A stretch of 64,000 bases of DNA from Streptomyces sp. CCM_MD2014 (GCF_000772045.1 NZ_CP009754.1:3162001-3226000); one strand, 5' to 3'; counted from the stretch's first letter, positions 44,305 to 55,315 are shown. Program-made: numbers and translations. Notes: generated by a model not told the origin, from the letters alone.

Positions 44305-45045
44305 TCAGCCCGCCGCGCGCATCGCCGCGCCCACGATCCCCGCGTTGTTCTGAAGCTGAGCGGGGACGATCTCCGCCCGGATGCCCTCGATGCGGGGCAG
44401 GAACTTGTGGGACTTGCGGCTGACCCCGCCGCCGATGATGAACAGCTCCGGCGAGAAGAGCATCTCGACGTGCGCGAGGTACTTCTGGACACGGCGGGCC
44501 CAGTGCTCCCACGACATGTCGTTGTCGTCCTTGACCTTGCTGGAGGCGCGCTTCTCCGCGTCGTGGCCGTCCAGCTCCAGGTGGCCCAGCTCCGTGTTGG
44601 GGACGAGGACCCCGTCGGTGAACACCGCGCTGCCGATGCCGGTGCCGAAGGTGAGCAGGACGACCGTGCCCTTGCGGCCGCGGCCGGCCCCGAAGTGCAT
44701 CTCGGCGACGCCCGCCGCGTCCGCGTCGTTGACCACCGTCACGTCCAGTCCGCCCAGCCGCTCGCTGAACAGGGCGCGGGCGTCGGTGTCGACCCAGCTC
44801 TTGTCGACGTTGGCCGCGGTGCGCACCGTCGCGCCGCCCGTCACGACGCCCGGGAAGGTGAGGCCGACCCGCCCGGTCCAGCCGAAGTGCTCGACGACCT
44901 GCCGGACCCCCTCGGCCACCCCGTCCGGAGTCGCCGGGTGCGGGGTCAGCACCTTGCAGCGCTCCTGGGCGAGGTCGCCCCTGTCGAGGTCCACAGGGGC
45001 GCCCTTGATCCCGGATCCGCCGATGTCCACGCCGAAGATCTGCAT
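44305..45045 (-). CDS. ppgK: Polyphosphate glucokinase
   Basis: 246 residues, the usual length of actinobacterial PpgK. It is a ROK-fold kinase: phosphate loop DIGGSGIKG (7-15), LTFPGVV, the adenosine-type loop [13 protein letters not shown] and the PpgK-specific [19 protein letters not shown] segment. It phosphorylates glucose with polyphosphate, and usually ATP, in the cytoplasm. It is the next gene after ispH on the same strand with a 29-base gap. A 7-base hairpin (44295-44311) overlaps its stop codon and may help ending transcription. Confidence 0.96.
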   Translation of the reverse strand: MQIFGVDIGGSGIKGAPVDLDRGDLAQERCKVLTPHPATPDGVAEGVRQVVEHFGWTGRVGLTFPGVVTGGATVRTAANVDKSWVDTDARALFSERLGGLDVTVVNDADAAGVAEMHFGAGRGRKGTVVLLTFGTGIGSAVFTDGVLVPNTELGHLELDGHDAEKRASSKVKDDNDMSWEHWARRVQKYLAHVEMLFSPELFIIGGGVSRKSHKFLPRIEGIRAEIVPAQLQNNAGIVGAAMRAAG

Positions 45046-45074
45046 GGCCCTACGTTACGACGGACGACTGACAG

Positions 45075-46082
45075 TCACGCTCCCGCGGTACCCGAACCGC
45101 CCCGCTCCGCCACCAGGGACGCCGCCTCCTCGCGCAGGTCGCGGCGCAGCTCCTTGGGCAGCGAGAAGGTGATCGACTCCTCGGCGGCCTTGACGATCTC
45201 CACGTCCTCGAAGCCGCGCCGCGAGAGCCACTCCAGGACCTGCTCGACCAGGACGTCGGGGACGGACGCGCCGGAGGTCACGCCGACCGTGGTGACGCCC
45301 TCCAGCCAGGCCTCGTCGATCTCGTCGGCGAAGTCCACCAGGTACGCCTCGCGGGAGCCGGCCTGCTTGGCGACCTCGACGAGGCGCTTGGAGTTGGACG
45401 AGTTGCGGGAACCGACGACGATCACCAGCTCGGCCTCGGCACCCATCTGCTTGACGGCGAGCTGACGGTTCTGCGTGGCGTAGCAGATGTCGTCGCTCGG
45501 CGGGGAGATCAGCTGCGGGAACTTGTCCTTGAGGGCGTCGACGGTCTCCATGGTCTCGTCGACGGAGAGCGTGGTCTGGGAGAGCCAGACGACCTTCGAC
45601 GGGTCGCGGACCTCGACCTTGGCCACGTCCTCGGGCCCGTCGACGAGCTGGATGTGGTCGGGGGCCTCGCCGGAGGTGCCGATGACCTCCTCGTGGCCCT
45701 CGTGGCCGATCAGCAGGATGTCGTAGTCGTCGTTCGCGAAGCGGACGGCTTCCTTGTGGACCTTGGTGACCAGCGGGCAGGTGGCGTCGATGGTGGCGAG
45801 CTTCCCGCGCTCGGCCTCCTCGTGGACGACGGGGGCCACGCCGTGCGCGGAGAACATCACGATGTTCCCCGGGGGAACCTCCTCCGTCCGCTCGACGAAG
45901 ATCGCGCCCTTCTTCTCCAGGGTCTGCACGACGTACTTGTTGTGGACGATCTCGTGCCGGACGTACACCGGAGCCCCGTACTGCTCCAGGGCTTTCTCGA
46001 CGGCGATCACGGCGCGGTCCACACCCGCGCAGTAGCCACGGGGGGCGGCGAGCAGGACACGGCGGCCAGGCGAAGCAGTCAT
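45075..46082 (-). CDS. ispH: 4-hydroxy-3-methylbut-2-enyl diphosphate reductase (IspH/LytB)
   Basis: Last step of the MEP isoprenoid pathway; makes IPP and DMAPP. 335 residues from ATG 46082; an ATG at 46091 is in frame but lies within the likely -10 box. The three 4Fe-4S cysteines are in [22 protein letters not shown] and [11 protein letters not shown]; the substrate His residues are in [11 protein letters not shown] and FSAHGVAP. The serine/asparagine motif [10 protein letters not shown] is present. Probable operon with ppgK. S. coelicolor has, as I recall, the same pair. Confidence 0.96.
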   Translation of the reverse strand: MTASPGRRVLLAAPRGYCAGVDRAVIAVEKALEQYGAPVYVRHEIVHNKYVVQTLEKKGAIFVERTEEVPPGNIVMFSAHGVAPVVHEEAERGKLATIDATCPLVTKVHKEAVRFANDDYDILLIGHEGHEEVIGTSGEAPDHIQLVDGPEDVAKVEVRDPSKVVWLSQTTLSVDETMETVDALKDKFPQLISPPSDDICYATQNRQLAVKQMGAEAELVIVVGSRNSSNSKRLVEVAKQAGSREAYLVDFADEIDEAWLEGVTTVGVTSGASVPDVLVEQVLEWLSRRGFEDVEIVKAAEESITFSLPKELRRDLREEAASLVAERGGSGTAGA

Positions 46083-46089
46083 GGCACCC

Positions 46090-46116
46090 ATCGTAAGGCC
46101 GCGTTCGGCGGGTCAA
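46090..46116 (-). promoter_or_regulatory. ispH promoter, probably giving a leaderless mRNA
   Basis: On the minus strand TTGACC (46116-46111) is followed after 15 bases by TACGAT (46095-46090). The ATG at 46082 begins seven bases after the -10 box and no ribosome site lies between. Start and promoter together suggest transcription begins at or next to the A of the ATG. Confidence 0.5.
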
Positions 46117-46195
46117 AGATCGCGGCGGCGCGGCGTTGCCGGGGAGACTGGCGGGAACGTGTGGAGACGGAGTCCGAGGCGCCGGCGGAGGAACG

Positions 46196-47593
46196 ATGTC
46201 GCAGAGCGGACAGAACGGTACGACGGCCGCCCCGGGGGACGGCGAGGAACACCGGCTGAGGCGCAGTCTGGGCTTCAGGGACCTGGTCGTCTACGGGCTG
46301 CTGTTCATCGCGCCCATGGCGCCGGTCGGTGTGTTCGGCACGCTGGACGCCAAGTCGCACGGTGCGGTGGCCCTCGTCTACATCGTCGCCACGATCGCGA
46401 TGGCGTTCACCGCATTCAGCTACGCGCAGATGGTGCGGGTGGTCCCCCAGGCGGGCTCGGTGTTCGCGTACGCGCGCGCGGGGCTCGGAAACGGGGCCGG
46501 GTTCATCGCCGGGTGGATGGCGATGCTGGACTACGTCCTCATCCCGGCGGTGGCGTACCTGTTCTCCGGCATCGCGATGGAGGCCCTGGTCCCCGAGGTG
46601 TCGCGGTGGGTGTGGACGGCGATCGCGGTGGTCGTGACGACGCTGCTGAACCTGTGGGGGGTGCGGACGGCGGCCCGGGTGGGCTTCCTGGTGCTCGCCA
46701 TGGAGATCGTCGTGCTCGTCGTCTTCGTGGTCACCGCGATCGTGGTGCTGGCGCAGGACGGGACCGAGCGCGACTGGCTGTCGCCGCTGTCCGGGGACGG
46801 CACGCAGGGGGCGTTCGCGCTGTCGGCCGTGGTCGGGGCGGTGTCGGTGGCGGTGCTGTCGTACCTGGGCTTCGACGCGATCGCCACCTTCGCGGAGGAG
46901 GTCACCGGCGGATCGGCGAAGGTCGCGCGGGCGCTGCTGTTCTGTCTGGCGCTGGCCGGTGTGCTGTTCGTGGCGCAGACGTACCTGGTGGCGCTGCTCG
47001 AGCCCGTGTCGTCGGCGCAACTGGCGGCGGAGCCGGAGCGGCAGGGGTCGGCGTTCTACGACGCCGTGGACGCGTCGGTGGGCACGTGGCTGCACGACCT
47101 GGTGGCGGTGAGCAAGGCGATCGGCGCGGCGTTCGCGGCGCTGGCCGGGCAGGCGGCGGCCGGGCGGCTGCTGTTCGCGATGGGCCGCGACCGGCGGTTG
47201 CCGGGAGTGCTGTCGCGGACGGACTCCGGGGTGCCGCGTGTGGCCCTGCTGGTGTCGGCCGTGATCACGATGGCGGCGGCGGTGTGGGCGGCGCGCCGGG
47301 ACGACGGTCTCGACCACCTGGTCTCGGTGGTCGACGTCGGTGCGCTGACCGCGTTCACGCTGCTGCACGCGAGCGTGGTGGGCTGGTTCGTGGTCCGGCG
47401 CCGCGGGGGCGGTGCGGTGAGCTGGTGGCGGCATCTGCTGGTGCCGGTGCTGGGTGCGGCGATCACGATCGCGGTGATCGTGGAGGCGTCCGGGACCGCG
47501 CAGGTGGTCGGGGCGATCTGGCTGGCGGTGGGCCTGGTGGTGCTGGCGGCGCAGTGGGGGCGGCGCGGGGACGCGAAGGCGGCGGGGGCGTGA
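46196..47593 (+). CDS. APC-superfamily amino acid permease
   Basis: 465 residues, ATG 46196 with GGAGG six bases upstream. About twelve membrane helices. The first carries the unwound motif GLLFIAPMAPVGVFG typical of the APC fold, followed by the conserved AFSYAQMVRVVPQAGSVF segment and FDAIATFAEEV in helix 6. It imports or exchanges amino acids or polyamines in the cytoplasmic membrane; the substrate is not evident. It is divergent from ispH and followed by xseA after 80 bases. Confidence 0.92.
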   Translation: MSQSGQNGTTAAPGDGEEHRLRRSLGFRDLVVYGLLFIAPMAPVGVFGTLDAKSHGAVALVYIVATIAMAFTAFSYAQMVRVVPQAGSVFAYARAGLGNGAGFIAGWMAMLDYVLIPAVAYLFSGIAMEALVPEVSRWVWTAIAVVVTTLLNLWGVRTAARVGFLVLAMEIVVLVVFVVTAIVVLAQDGTERDWLSPLSGDGTQGAFALSAVVGAVSVAVLSYLGFDAIATFAEEVTGGSAKVARALLFCLALAGVLFVAQTYLVALLEPVSSAQLAAEPERQGSAFYDAVDASVGTWLHDLVAVSKAIGAAFAALAGQAAAGRLLFAMGRDRRLPGVLSRTDSGVPRVALLVSAVITMAAAVWAARRDDGLDHLVSVVDVGALTAFTLLHASVVGWFVVRRRGGGAVSWWRHLLVPVLGAAITIAVIVEASGTAQVVGAIWLAVGLVVLAAQWGRRGDAKAAGA

Positions 47594-47673
47594 CAGGGGA
47601 GGGGCCGGGCGACGGACGACGGGGGCGGACGCGAAGGGCGTGATTGTCCGACCCGGCCGTTACGCTCGGGCGC

Positions 47674-48882
47674 ATGGCTGCCAACTCGACTCCCGAAAGC
47701 CCGCTGCCCGTGGGCGAGGTGTCCCGGCTGATCGGGGGCTGGATCGACCGGCTCGGCGCGGTGTGGGTCGAGGGGCAGATCACGCAGCTGTCGCGGCGGC
47801 CGGGCGCCGGTGTGGTGTTCCTGACGCTGCGCGACCCGTCGTACGACATCTCCGTGAGCGTCACCTGTTACCGGCAGGTGTTCGACGCCGTGGCGGACGT
47901 GGTCGGCGAGGGTGCGCGGGTGGTGGTGCACGCCAAGCCGGAGTGGTATGCGCCGCGCGGGCAGTTGTCCCTGCGGGCGGCCGAGATCAAGCCGGTGGGC
48001 GTCGGGGAGCTGCTGGCGCGGCTGGAGCAGCTGAAGAAGGCACTCGCGCGTGAGGGACTGTTCGCGGCCGAGCGGAAGAAGCCGCTGCCGTTCCTGCCGC
48101 AGTTGATCGGCCTGGTGTGCGGGCGGGCGTCGGCGGCGGAGCGGGACGTCCTGGAGAACGCCAGGCACCGCTGGCCCGCCGTCCGCTTCGAGGTGCGCAA
48201 CGTCCCGGTGCAGGGCGTCCACGCGGTGCCGCAGGTGGTGCAGGCGGTGAAGGAGCTGGACGCGCTGGACGACGTGGACGTGATCGTCGTCGCGCGGGGC
48301 GGCGGCAGCGTGGAGGACCTGCTGCCGTTCTCCGACGAGCAGCTGGTACGGGCGGTCGCCGCCTGCCGTACGCCGGTCGTCTCGGCGATCGGCCACGAGC
48401 CGGACAGTCCGCTGCTCGATCTGGTCGCCGACCTGCGTGCCTCGACCCCGACCGACGCCGCGAAGAAGGTCGTGCCGGACGTCGGCGAGGAGTACGAGCG
48501 GGTACGGCTGCTGCGGGACCGCGCCCGGCGGTGCGTGGCGGCGTTCGTCGACCGCGAGGAGCGGGGGCTGGCGCACGCGCTGGCCCGACCGTCGATACAG
48601 GATCCGCACCGGATGATCGAGGAGCGGGCCGAGCAGGTGACGGCTCTGCTGGAGCGGGGCCGCCGTGCCCTGCGGCACCACCTCGACCGGGCCGACTCCG
48701 AGCTGACGCACACGCACGCGCGCGTGGTGGCCCTCTCCCCCGCCGCGACCCTCAAGCGCGGGTACGCCGTACTCCAGCGGGCCGACGGCCACGCGGTGCG
48801 CGATCCCGGTGAGGTGGAGCCGGGCGAGACGCTGCGCGCCCGGGTGTCCGAGGGCGATTTCTCCGTACGAGTCGACGCATAG
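47674..48882 (+). CDS. xseA: Exodeoxyribonuclease VII large subunit
   Basis: 402 residues from ATG 47674. An N-terminal OB-fold (about 15-110; [12 protein letters not shown]) is followed by the catalytic domain with [35 protein letters not shown] and [14 protein letters not shown]-like segment [10 protein letters not shown], then a long coiled coil and KRGYAVLQ tail. With XseB it degrades single-stranded DNA to oligonucleotides in repair. It is followed by xseB nine bases later. TACGCT at 47661-47666 lies seven bases before the ATG and may be a leaderless promoter element. Confidence 0.96.
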   Translation: MAANSTPESPLPVGEVSRLIGGWIDRLGAVWVEGQITQLSRRPGAGVVFLTLRDPSYDISVSVTCYRQVFDAVADVVGEGARVVVHAKPEWYAPRGQLSLRAAEIKPVGVGELLARLEQLKKALAREGLFAAERKKPLPFLPQLIGLVCGRASAAERDVLENARHRWPAVRFEVRNVPVQGVHAVPQVVQAVKELDALDDVDVIVVARGGGSVEDLLPFSDEQLVRAVAACRTPVVSAIGHEPDSPLLDLVADLRASTPTDAAKKVVPDVGEEYERVRLLRDRARRCVAAFVDREERGLAHALARPSIQDPHRMIEERAEQVTALLERGRRALRHHLDRADSELTHTHARVVALSPAATLKRGYAVLQRADGHAVRDPGEVEPGETLRARVSEGDFSVRVDA

Positions 48883-48891
48883 GGTGGGTGG

Positions 48892-49146
48892 ATGACCAGC
48901 GAGGTGGAGCAGCCGACGGCCATGTCCGAGGCGCTCGGGTACGAGCAGGCGCGGGACGAGCTGATCGAGGTCGTCAGGCGGCTGGAGGCCGGCGGTACGA
49001 CGCTTGAGGAGTCCCTCGCCCTGTGGGAGCGGGGCGAGGAGCTGGCGAAGGTCTGCCGGCGCCGGCTGGACGGCGCCCGGGCCCGCCTGGACGCGGCCCT
49101 GGCCGAGGAGGAGGCGGACCCGGAGGACGAGGGCGCGGCCTCCTAG
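48892..49146 (+). CDS. xseB: Exodeoxyribonuclease VII small subunit
   Basis: 84 residues, ATG 48892 after GGGTGGGTGG. It has the XseB helical hairpin: [20 protein letters not shown], then [18 protein letters not shown]. It binds along the coiled coil of XseA in multiple copies. The acidic C-terminal tail ([10 protein letters not shown]) is normal for actinobacteria. It converges with the DUF4287 gene with a 14-base gap. Confidence 0.95.
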   Translation: MTSEVEQPTAMSEALGYEQARDELIEVVRRLEAGGTTLEESLALWERGEELAKVCRRRLDGARARLDAALAEEEADPEDEGAAS

Positions 49147-49160
49147 CCGCCCCTCCTCCG

Positions 49161-49382
49161 TCAGCCCTCCTTCGCCGTGTCCTCGGCCAGCGTGTGGGCG
49201 ACGAGCGCGTTGGCGTGCCCGTGGCCCAGGCCGTGTTCGGTCTTGAGCCAGGTGACCAGTTCCATGTGCTTGGTGAGCGGCGAGGAGCGGATGAGGTCCT
49301 TCCACTCCGCGATCGGGCGGCCGTACTTCTTCTCGATGGACGGGAAGTAGGAAGCGGGGCCCTTCACTGTGCTGCTGCTCAT
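49161..49382 (-). CDS. DUF4287 domain protein
   Basis: 73 residues, ATG 49382 with GGGAG ten bases upstream. Nearly the whole protein is a DUF4287 domain: SYFPSIEKKYGRPIAEWKDL, then LGHGHANALVAHTL, seen in many actinobacterial short proteins. Function unknown. Divergent from the nitroreductase gene across a 235-base promoter region. Confidence 0.9.
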   Translation of the reverse strand: MSSSTVKGPASYFPSIEKKYGRPIAEWKDLIRSSPLTKHMELVTWLKTEHGLGHGHANALVAHTLAEDTAKEG

Positions 49383-49517
49383 GTCGGTGATCTCCCTGGG
49401 TCGGCGAGGGTGCACTGCCGTGTAGGACCGTCGGCGGCCCGGAAAGCGATCGCCCGGCGATGGTGATCCACATCACCATGAAGATGATCATGTGAAGCGG
49501 ATCACCGCGGTCCCGTT

Positions 49518-49540
49518 TTGATTGAAGGTTGAACTTCTTT
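49518..49540. promoter_or_regulatory. Repeat-rich candidate operator upstream of the nitroreductase gene
   Basis: TTGAA occurs twice in direct orientation seven bases apart (49522-49526, 49529-49533) and GAAG-GTTGAA-CTTC (49524-49537) is an inverted repeat, in a locally A/T-rich stretch about 80-100 bases before the nitroreductase ATG. It may be a regulator site or contain the promoter -35 region. Regulator unknown. Confidence 0.35.
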
Positions 49541-49617
49541 GCCGTAGTGTCGTCGTCGTCAACGGCTCCGGCCCCCACGTCACGCGGAGCCGACGCACCC
49601 CGCAAGGAAGATCACGT

Positions 49618-50208
49618 ATGTCTCTCGTTCTTGACCCCGCCGCCCAGGACCTGCTGTTCCGCGAGGCCCGCACCGCGAACACCTTCACCGACGAGCCGGT
49701 GACCGACGAGCAGGTGCAGGCGATCTACGACCTGGTCAAGTACGGCCCGACCGCCTTCAACCAGTCGCCGCTGCGCATCACGCTGGTCCGCTCCCCCGAG
49801 GCCCGCGAGCGCCTGGTGAAGCACATGGCCGAGGGCAACCAGCCCAAGACGGCGGCCGCCCCGCTGGTCGCGATCCTGTCGGCGGACAACGAGTTCCACG
49901 AGGAGCTGCCGCAGCTCTTCCCGCACTTCCCGCAGGCCAAGGACGCGTTCTTCAGCGAGCGCCCGGTGCGTGAGGGCGCCGCCGCTCTGAACGCCGCCAT
50001 GCAGGCCGCGTACTTCATCGTCGGCGTCCGCGCCGCCGGGCTGGCCGCCGGCCCGATGACGGGCCTCGACTTCGAGGGCGTCCGCAAGGAGTTCCTGGAC
50101 GACGACCACACCCCGCTGATGGTCGTCAACATCGGCCGTCCGGGCCCGGACGCCTGGTTCCCGCGCTCCCCGCGCCTGGCCTACGACCAGGTCGTCACCA
50201 CGGTCTGA
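49618..50208 (+). CDS. Nitroreductase-fold reductase, RutE-like (malonic semialdehyde reductase family)
   Basis: 196 residues, exactly the RutE length, ATG 49618 after AAGGAAG. FMN-binding nitroreductase fold: [29 protein letters not shown], and [19 protein letters not shown] with the [11 protein letters not shown] segment. It reduces aldehydes or nitro compounds with NAD(P)H. No other rut genes lie nearby, so pyrimidine catabolism is unlikely to be its only role; stress-related reduction is plausible. Ends before a strong terminator. Confidence 0.92.
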   Translation: MSLVLDPAAQDLLFREARTANTFTDEPVTDEQVQAIYDLVKYGPTAFNQSPLRITLVRSPEARERLVKHMAEGNQPKTAAAPLVAILSADNEFHEELPQLFPHFPQAKDAFFSERPVREGAAALNAAMQAAYFIVGVRAAGLAAGPMTGLDFEGVRKEFLDDDHTPLMVVNIGRPGPDAWFPRSPRLAYDQVVTTV

Positions 50209-50222
50209 GACCGACGAGCGTC

Positions 50223-50257
50223 ACGAAGCCCCCGGTGCACTCCACCGGGGGCTTCGT
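50223..50257. terminator. Bidirectional terminator, 15-bp perfect stem
   Basis: Arms 50223-50237 and 50243-50257, loop CACTC, between the convergent nitroreductase and DUF4245 genes. The GAAGCCCCCGGTG-type hairpin is typical of Streptomyces terminators and can work on both strands. Confidence 0.9.
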
Positions 50258-50305
50258 CGTGTGCGCGGGGGCTCGCGCGAGGAGCCGTGCGGGTACGGCG
50301 CCGGG

Positions 50306-50842
50306 TCAGGCCAGCTTCAGCGCCGCCGCCATCTTGCCCAGCTGCTCGAACGACCCGGTGCCGGCCACGACCGTCGTCGCGCCCTTGACGCCGCCGGTGT
50401 CCTGCAGCACCAGGGCCTCGTACCGGCCGCCCGTGTAACGGGTCCACGTCCGGCCGCCGATCTCCTCGGTGGTCCCGGTCTTCCGCCCGCCCTGGCTGGC
50501 CTCCTCGATGAACTCGGCCGGCTTGCCCGTCGACTGCTCGACCGCCACGTACTCCCCGTCGGGGGCGTGGTAGCCCAGGTGCCAGGCGTTGTCCTCGGCG
50601 CCGCGGTAGCGGACGGAGGTCGGCTTCCACTCCTTGGCCAGCCCCTCGGGCGCCGCCACCGGATACGGTGCGGCGCGGCGCGCGGTGGTCAGCTCGACCG
50701 TGTAGTCCACCCGCTTGATGTCCGGCCCGTCGCCGTCGTCGTGCGGGATGAAGAGCCACATGACCAGTCCCGCGAGAAGGATGACCCCCAGGGACAGCAC
50801 CATGTCCCGGGCTGTCTTCTGCTTGCCTTTCGTACCTGCCAC
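50306..50842 (-). CDS. DUF4245 single-pass membrane protein
   Basis: 178 residues, GTG 50842. A basic tail ([12 protein letters not shown]) precedes one membrane helix ([18 protein letters not shown]), with the remainder outside the cell. The external domain matches DUF4245 ([40 protein letters not shown]). In mycobacteria and streptomycetes this gene commonly neighbours glpX, as here, where it is divergent from glpX. Function unknown. Confidence 0.9.
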   Translation of the reverse strand: MAGTKGKQKTARDMVLSLGVILLAGLVMWLFIPHDDGDGPDIKRVDYTVELTTARRAAPYPVAAPEGLAKEWKPTSVRYRGAEDNAWHLGYHAPDGEYVAVEQSTGKPAEFIEEASQGGRKTGTTEEIGGRTWTRYTGGRYEALVLQDTGGVKGATTVVAGTGSFEQLGKMAAALKLA

Positions 50843-50968
50843 GCGTCCTATCGTCGCAGGTCCCCCATGTGCTCATACGTGGGGTCCCCTGCTCATTTTG
50901 TCGGACTGACGATAGAGTCGTGGCCACACCCTCATCCGGCCGTCGTCGTATCAGAAAGGTGCGTTCCG

Positions 50969-52000
50969 ATGACCGAGCATCATCTGCCCTCCGAGCTGGA
51001 CGTCCCCTCGGAGGCCCCCGACCGCAACCTCGCCATGGAACTCGTGCGGGTCACCGAGGCCGCGGCGATGGCCGCCGGCCGCTGGGTAGGGCGCGGTGAC
51101 AAGAACGGCGCCGACGGTGCCGCGGTGCGCGCCATGCGCACCCTCGTCCACACCGTCTCGATGAACGGCGTCGTCGTCATCGGCGAGGGCGAGAAGGACG
51201 AGGCGCCGATGCTCTTCAACGGGGAGCGGGTCGGCGACGGCACCGGGGCGGAGGTCGACATCGCCGTCGACCCGATCGACGGCACCACGCTGACCGCCAA
51301 CGGCATGACCAACGCGATCGCCGTGCTGGCCGCCGCCGAGCGCGGGTCCATGTTCGACCCGTCCGCGGTCTTCTACATGGACAAGCTGGTCACCGGTCCC
51401 GAGGCCGCCGACTTCGTCGACATCAACGCGCCCGTGTCGGTGAACATCCGCCGGATCGCCAAGGCCAAGCGCCGCACGCCCGAGGACGTCACCGTCGTGA
51501 TCCTCGACCGGCCCCGGCATCAGGGCCTCATCAAGGAGGTCCGGGAGACGGGCGCCCGGATCAAGCTGATCTCCGACGGCGACGTGGCGGGCTCCATCCT
51601 GGCCCTGCGCGAGGGCACCGGCATCGACCTGCTGCTCGGCATCGGGGGCACGCCGGAGGGCATCATCTCGGCCTGCGCCGTGAAGTGCCTGGGCGGCACC
51701 ATCCAGGGCAAGCTGTGGCCCAAGGACGACGAGGAGCGGCAGCGGGCCGTGGACGCCGGGCACGACCTGGACCGGGTGCTGACCACCGACGACCTGGTCT
51801 CCGGGGACAACGTCTTCTTCGTCGCCACCGGCATCACCGACGGGGAGCTGCTGCGCGGGGTGCGGTACCGGTCGGAGACGGCCACGACCGACTCGATCGT
51901 GATGCGGTCCAAGTCGGGGACGGTGCGGCGGATCGACTCCGAGCACCGGCTGAGCAAGCTGCGGGCGTACAGCGCGATTGACTTCGACCGGGCGAAGTGA
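50969..52000 (+). CDS. glpX: Class II fructose-1,6-bisphosphatase
   Basis: 343 residues, the usual GlpX length, from ATG 50969. The metal-binding motifs [11 protein letters not shown] and DPIDGTT (with VDIAVDP before it) are intact, and the substrate region [11 protein letters not shown] and [19 protein letters not shown] follow. It hydrolyses fructose 1,6-bisphosphate in gluconeogenesis. Streptomyces has only this class, so it is likely essential on gluconeogenic carbon. It stands alone, followed by a repeat and terminator region before the WhiB-like gene. Confidence 0.96.
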   Translation: MTEHHLPSELDVPSEAPDRNLAMELVRVTEAAAMAAGRWVGRGDKNGADGAAVRAMRTLVHTVSMNGVVVIGEGEKDEAPMLFNGERVGDGTGAEVDIAVDPIDGTTLTANGMTNAIAVLAAAERGSMFDPSAVFYMDKLVTGPEAADFVDINAPVSVNIRRIAKAKRRTPEDVTVVILDRPRHQGLIKEVRETGARIKLISDGDVAGSILALREGTGIDLLLGIGGTPEGIISACAVKCLGGTIQGKLWPKDDEERQRAVDAGHDLDRVLTTDDLVSGDNVFFVATGITDGELLRGVRYRSETATTDSIVMRSKSGTVRRIDSEHRLSKLRAYSAIDFDRAK

Positions 52001-52054
52001 CTCCGTCGGTTTCGCGGGGCGCCCACTGAGTCGGGCGTGCCTGTCGGGTGGCGG

Positions 52055-52098
52055 GTGCGGCGCCGTCGTGGCTGGTCGCGCAGTTCCCCGCGCCCCTG
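52055..52098. repeat. Dispersed Streptomyces intergenic repeat
   Basis: The core GGTCGCGCAGTTCCCCGCGC (52073-52092) within 52055-52098 matches a sequence I recognise as occurring many times between genes in Streptomyces genomes. It lies in the 240-base non-coding gap after glpX. I see no gene in the rest of the gap except the terminator. Confidence 0.7.
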
Positions 52099-52190
52099 GG
52101 GCCTGTCCCGCCCGACGCCGGAAAGGTGACCGCCGGTCGCGCTCCGGGGCGGGAAGTGCCGTAGGCCTGGCGTGAAGCGTTTTTCGTGTT

Positions 52191-52226
52191 GAAAGGGCAC
52201 CCTCTGTGCGGAGAGGGTGCCCTTTC
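52191..52226. terminator. Bidirectional terminator, 15-bp perfect stem
   Basis: Arms 52191-52205 and 52212-52226, loop GTGCGG. It begins 15 bases beyond the WhiB-like stop on the minus strand and can also end glpX transcripts. AAA and TTT at the stem base and a T-rich stretch at 52180-52184 favour termination. Confidence 0.9.
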
Positions 52227-52240
52227 GTTCGTCTGGGTCT

Positions 52241-52618
52241 TCAGCCGGCCGCGGGTATGCGGCCCGTGGTGCGGGCGGCGTTCTTGAGTTCCACGTCGCG
52301 GCGGCGGCGCCGGGCCAGGACGACGCGGCGTTCGGCGGCGGTGAGGCCGCCCCAGACGCCGTAGGGCTCGGGTTGCAGGAGGGCGTGCTCGCGGCATTCG
52401 ACCATGACCGGGCAGCGCGCGCACACGCGCTTGGCGGCCTCTTCCCGGGAGAGCCGGGCGGCGGTCGGTTCCTTGGAGGGGGCGAAGAACAGTCCGGCCT
52501 CGTCGCGCCGGCACACCGCCTCGGTGTGCCAGGGAGCGTCTTGGTCCCTGTCCCGCACGGGCACCCGCTGGGCCGGAACGGCAGCTACCTGCAGGGACGA
52601 ATGCGGCGGTTGCAGCAC
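52241..52618 (-). CDS. WhiB-like iron-sulfur transcription factor, probably WblI
   Basis: 125 residues from GTG 52618, with AGGAG seven bases upstream. The four cluster cysteines are in AVCRRDE and RVCARCPVMVEC (C-x2-C-x5-C), followed by the GVWGGLT turn and a basic C-terminus (RRVVLARRRRRDVE) for DNA binding. Wbl proteins carry a 4Fe-4S cluster, bind sigma factor HrdB-type region 4 and respond to oxygen or NO. Position beside glpX suggests WblI as I recall from S. coelicolor; the family is certain. Confidence 0.93.
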   Translation of the reverse strand: MLQPPHSSLQVAAVPAQRVPVRDRDQDAPWHTEAVCRRDEAGLFFAPSKEPTAARLSREEAAKRVCARCPVMVECREHALLQPEPYGVWGGLTAAERRVVLARRRRRDVELKNAARTTGRIPAAG

Positions 52619-52723
52619 GGGTCTACTCCTGACGACGGCTTCGCTAGCGAGAGACGATGCGTCAAGGCTTACCCGTTGTACGCGTGCCTATGCACTGGGT
52701 TCCCAACCGCTGCCGGGGCCGCG

Positions 52724-53403
52724 CTACAGGTGCTTGCGCAAGCCCTTCTCGACCCGGCGGTGCACCCGGTCCAGGATGTCCGCGACGATCTTGCCGCGCT
52801 TGGGCCGCACCTCGACGCTGCCGAGCACGGACCAGCCGTCCACGTAGATCACGGGCGCCTCGGCCTCGTCGGAGTCGTGGGTGTGGACCTCGAAGCTGCC
52901 GAGCACGCTGCCGCCCGCGCCGCGCACCGAGACGTTCTCCGGGACGCGCACGTCGACGCTGCCGAAGACCGAGAACGCCTTGATGACGACCTGCTGGTAC
53001 TCGAAGACCGCCTCGCTGAGGTCTATCTCGACGCTGCCGAAGACCGCGTAGGCGTGGACGCGGCGATTGGCCCGCCAGCGGCCCTTGCGGACGGCGCTGC
53101 TGAACACCGCCACCACGTTCTCGTCGGGCTCCGCCGGGATGGCGCCGGCGGTGGGGCGGTGGGGGCCGGGGCGGCGGTGTCCCGGCCGCGGTGGGCGGCG
53201 GGCAGGTCCCGCACGAAGACGTCCAGCTCGCCGACGGTCTTGGCGGCCAGCACGCCCTCGACGCGCTCGGCGTGCTCGTCGGCGGTGAGCCGCCCCTCGG
53301 CGAGGGCTTCGCGCAGCATGTCGGCCACGCGGTCGCGGTCGGCGTCCGAGGCGCGCAGCTCGGAGGTACGCGGTGCGGCGGGGGCGTGCTTCTGAAGGTC
53401 CAC
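52724..53403 (-). pseudogene. DUF1707 / LiaF-like C-terminal domain protein interrupted by a frameshift
   Basis: GTG 53403 opens a DUF1707 domain (RASDADRDRVADMLREALAE, then LTADEHAERVEGVLAAKTVGELDVFVRDLP). In a Pro-rich linker around 53130-53175 the homologous frame shifts by one base. In the next frame the sequence continues GAIPAEPDENVVAVFSSAVR and the LiaF-like/DUF2154 beta-helix (HAYAVFGSVEIDLSEAVFEY, VLGSFEVHT, KGLRKHL) to a stop at 52724. One missing base in a C-rich run would explain it. Genuine mutation, sequencing error or -1 frameshifting are all possible. The original frame stops at 53023 after an unrelated Ser/Arg-rich tail. Confidence 0.8.
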
Positions 53404-53421
53404 GGCCGTAGCGTACCGAAA

Positions 53422-53435
53422 CGCGATAGATCGCG
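53422..53435. promoter_or_regulatory. Palindrome CGCGAT-AG-ATCGCG upstream of the DUF1707 gene
   Basis: Perfect 6-base arms with a two-base centre, 19 bases upstream of the DUF1707 GTG. The ATCGCGAT-like core resembles sites of PadR-type repressors often found with such cell-envelope proteins, but no regulator gene is adjacent. Confidence 0.35.
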
Positions 53436-53443
53436 ACCAGCCC

Positions 53444-53463
53444 TGTGGACAACCTTGTCCACC
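53444..53463. promoter_or_regulatory. Two inverted DnaA-box-like sequences, two bases apart
   Basis: The minus strand of 53444-53452 reads TTGTCCACA, the Streptomyces DnaA-box consensus. The plus strand 53455-53463 reads TTGTCCACC, one mismatch. Together they form an 18-base palindrome with a two-base centre, in the 244-base gap between the DUF1707 and fumB genes. DnaA could titrate here or regulate the flanking genes. Confidence 0.55.
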
Positions 53464-53647
53464 CCGCCGCCACCGCCGGAAGCGACCGACTGAGCCTTAC
53501 CTCACAGGCTCGGCGTCTCGGGCAGGTTCTACGCTGGTTGACGCTGCCAATGGAGGCCAGCCGTCGTTGCTGGGAGAAGCGCCGAGGGATCCGCCGGAGA
53601 TCCAGCGAAGCCCAGTCGCGCGTGATGTCTAGTGAGGAATGGGCGAG

Positions 53648-55315
<1,668 letters not shown>

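Noticed and set aside
53023-53403. Complete stand-alone DUF1707 protein of 126 residues
   Set aside because: The last third is Ser/Arg/Pro noise, while the expected C-terminal domain follows at once in another frame; a frameshift explains both.
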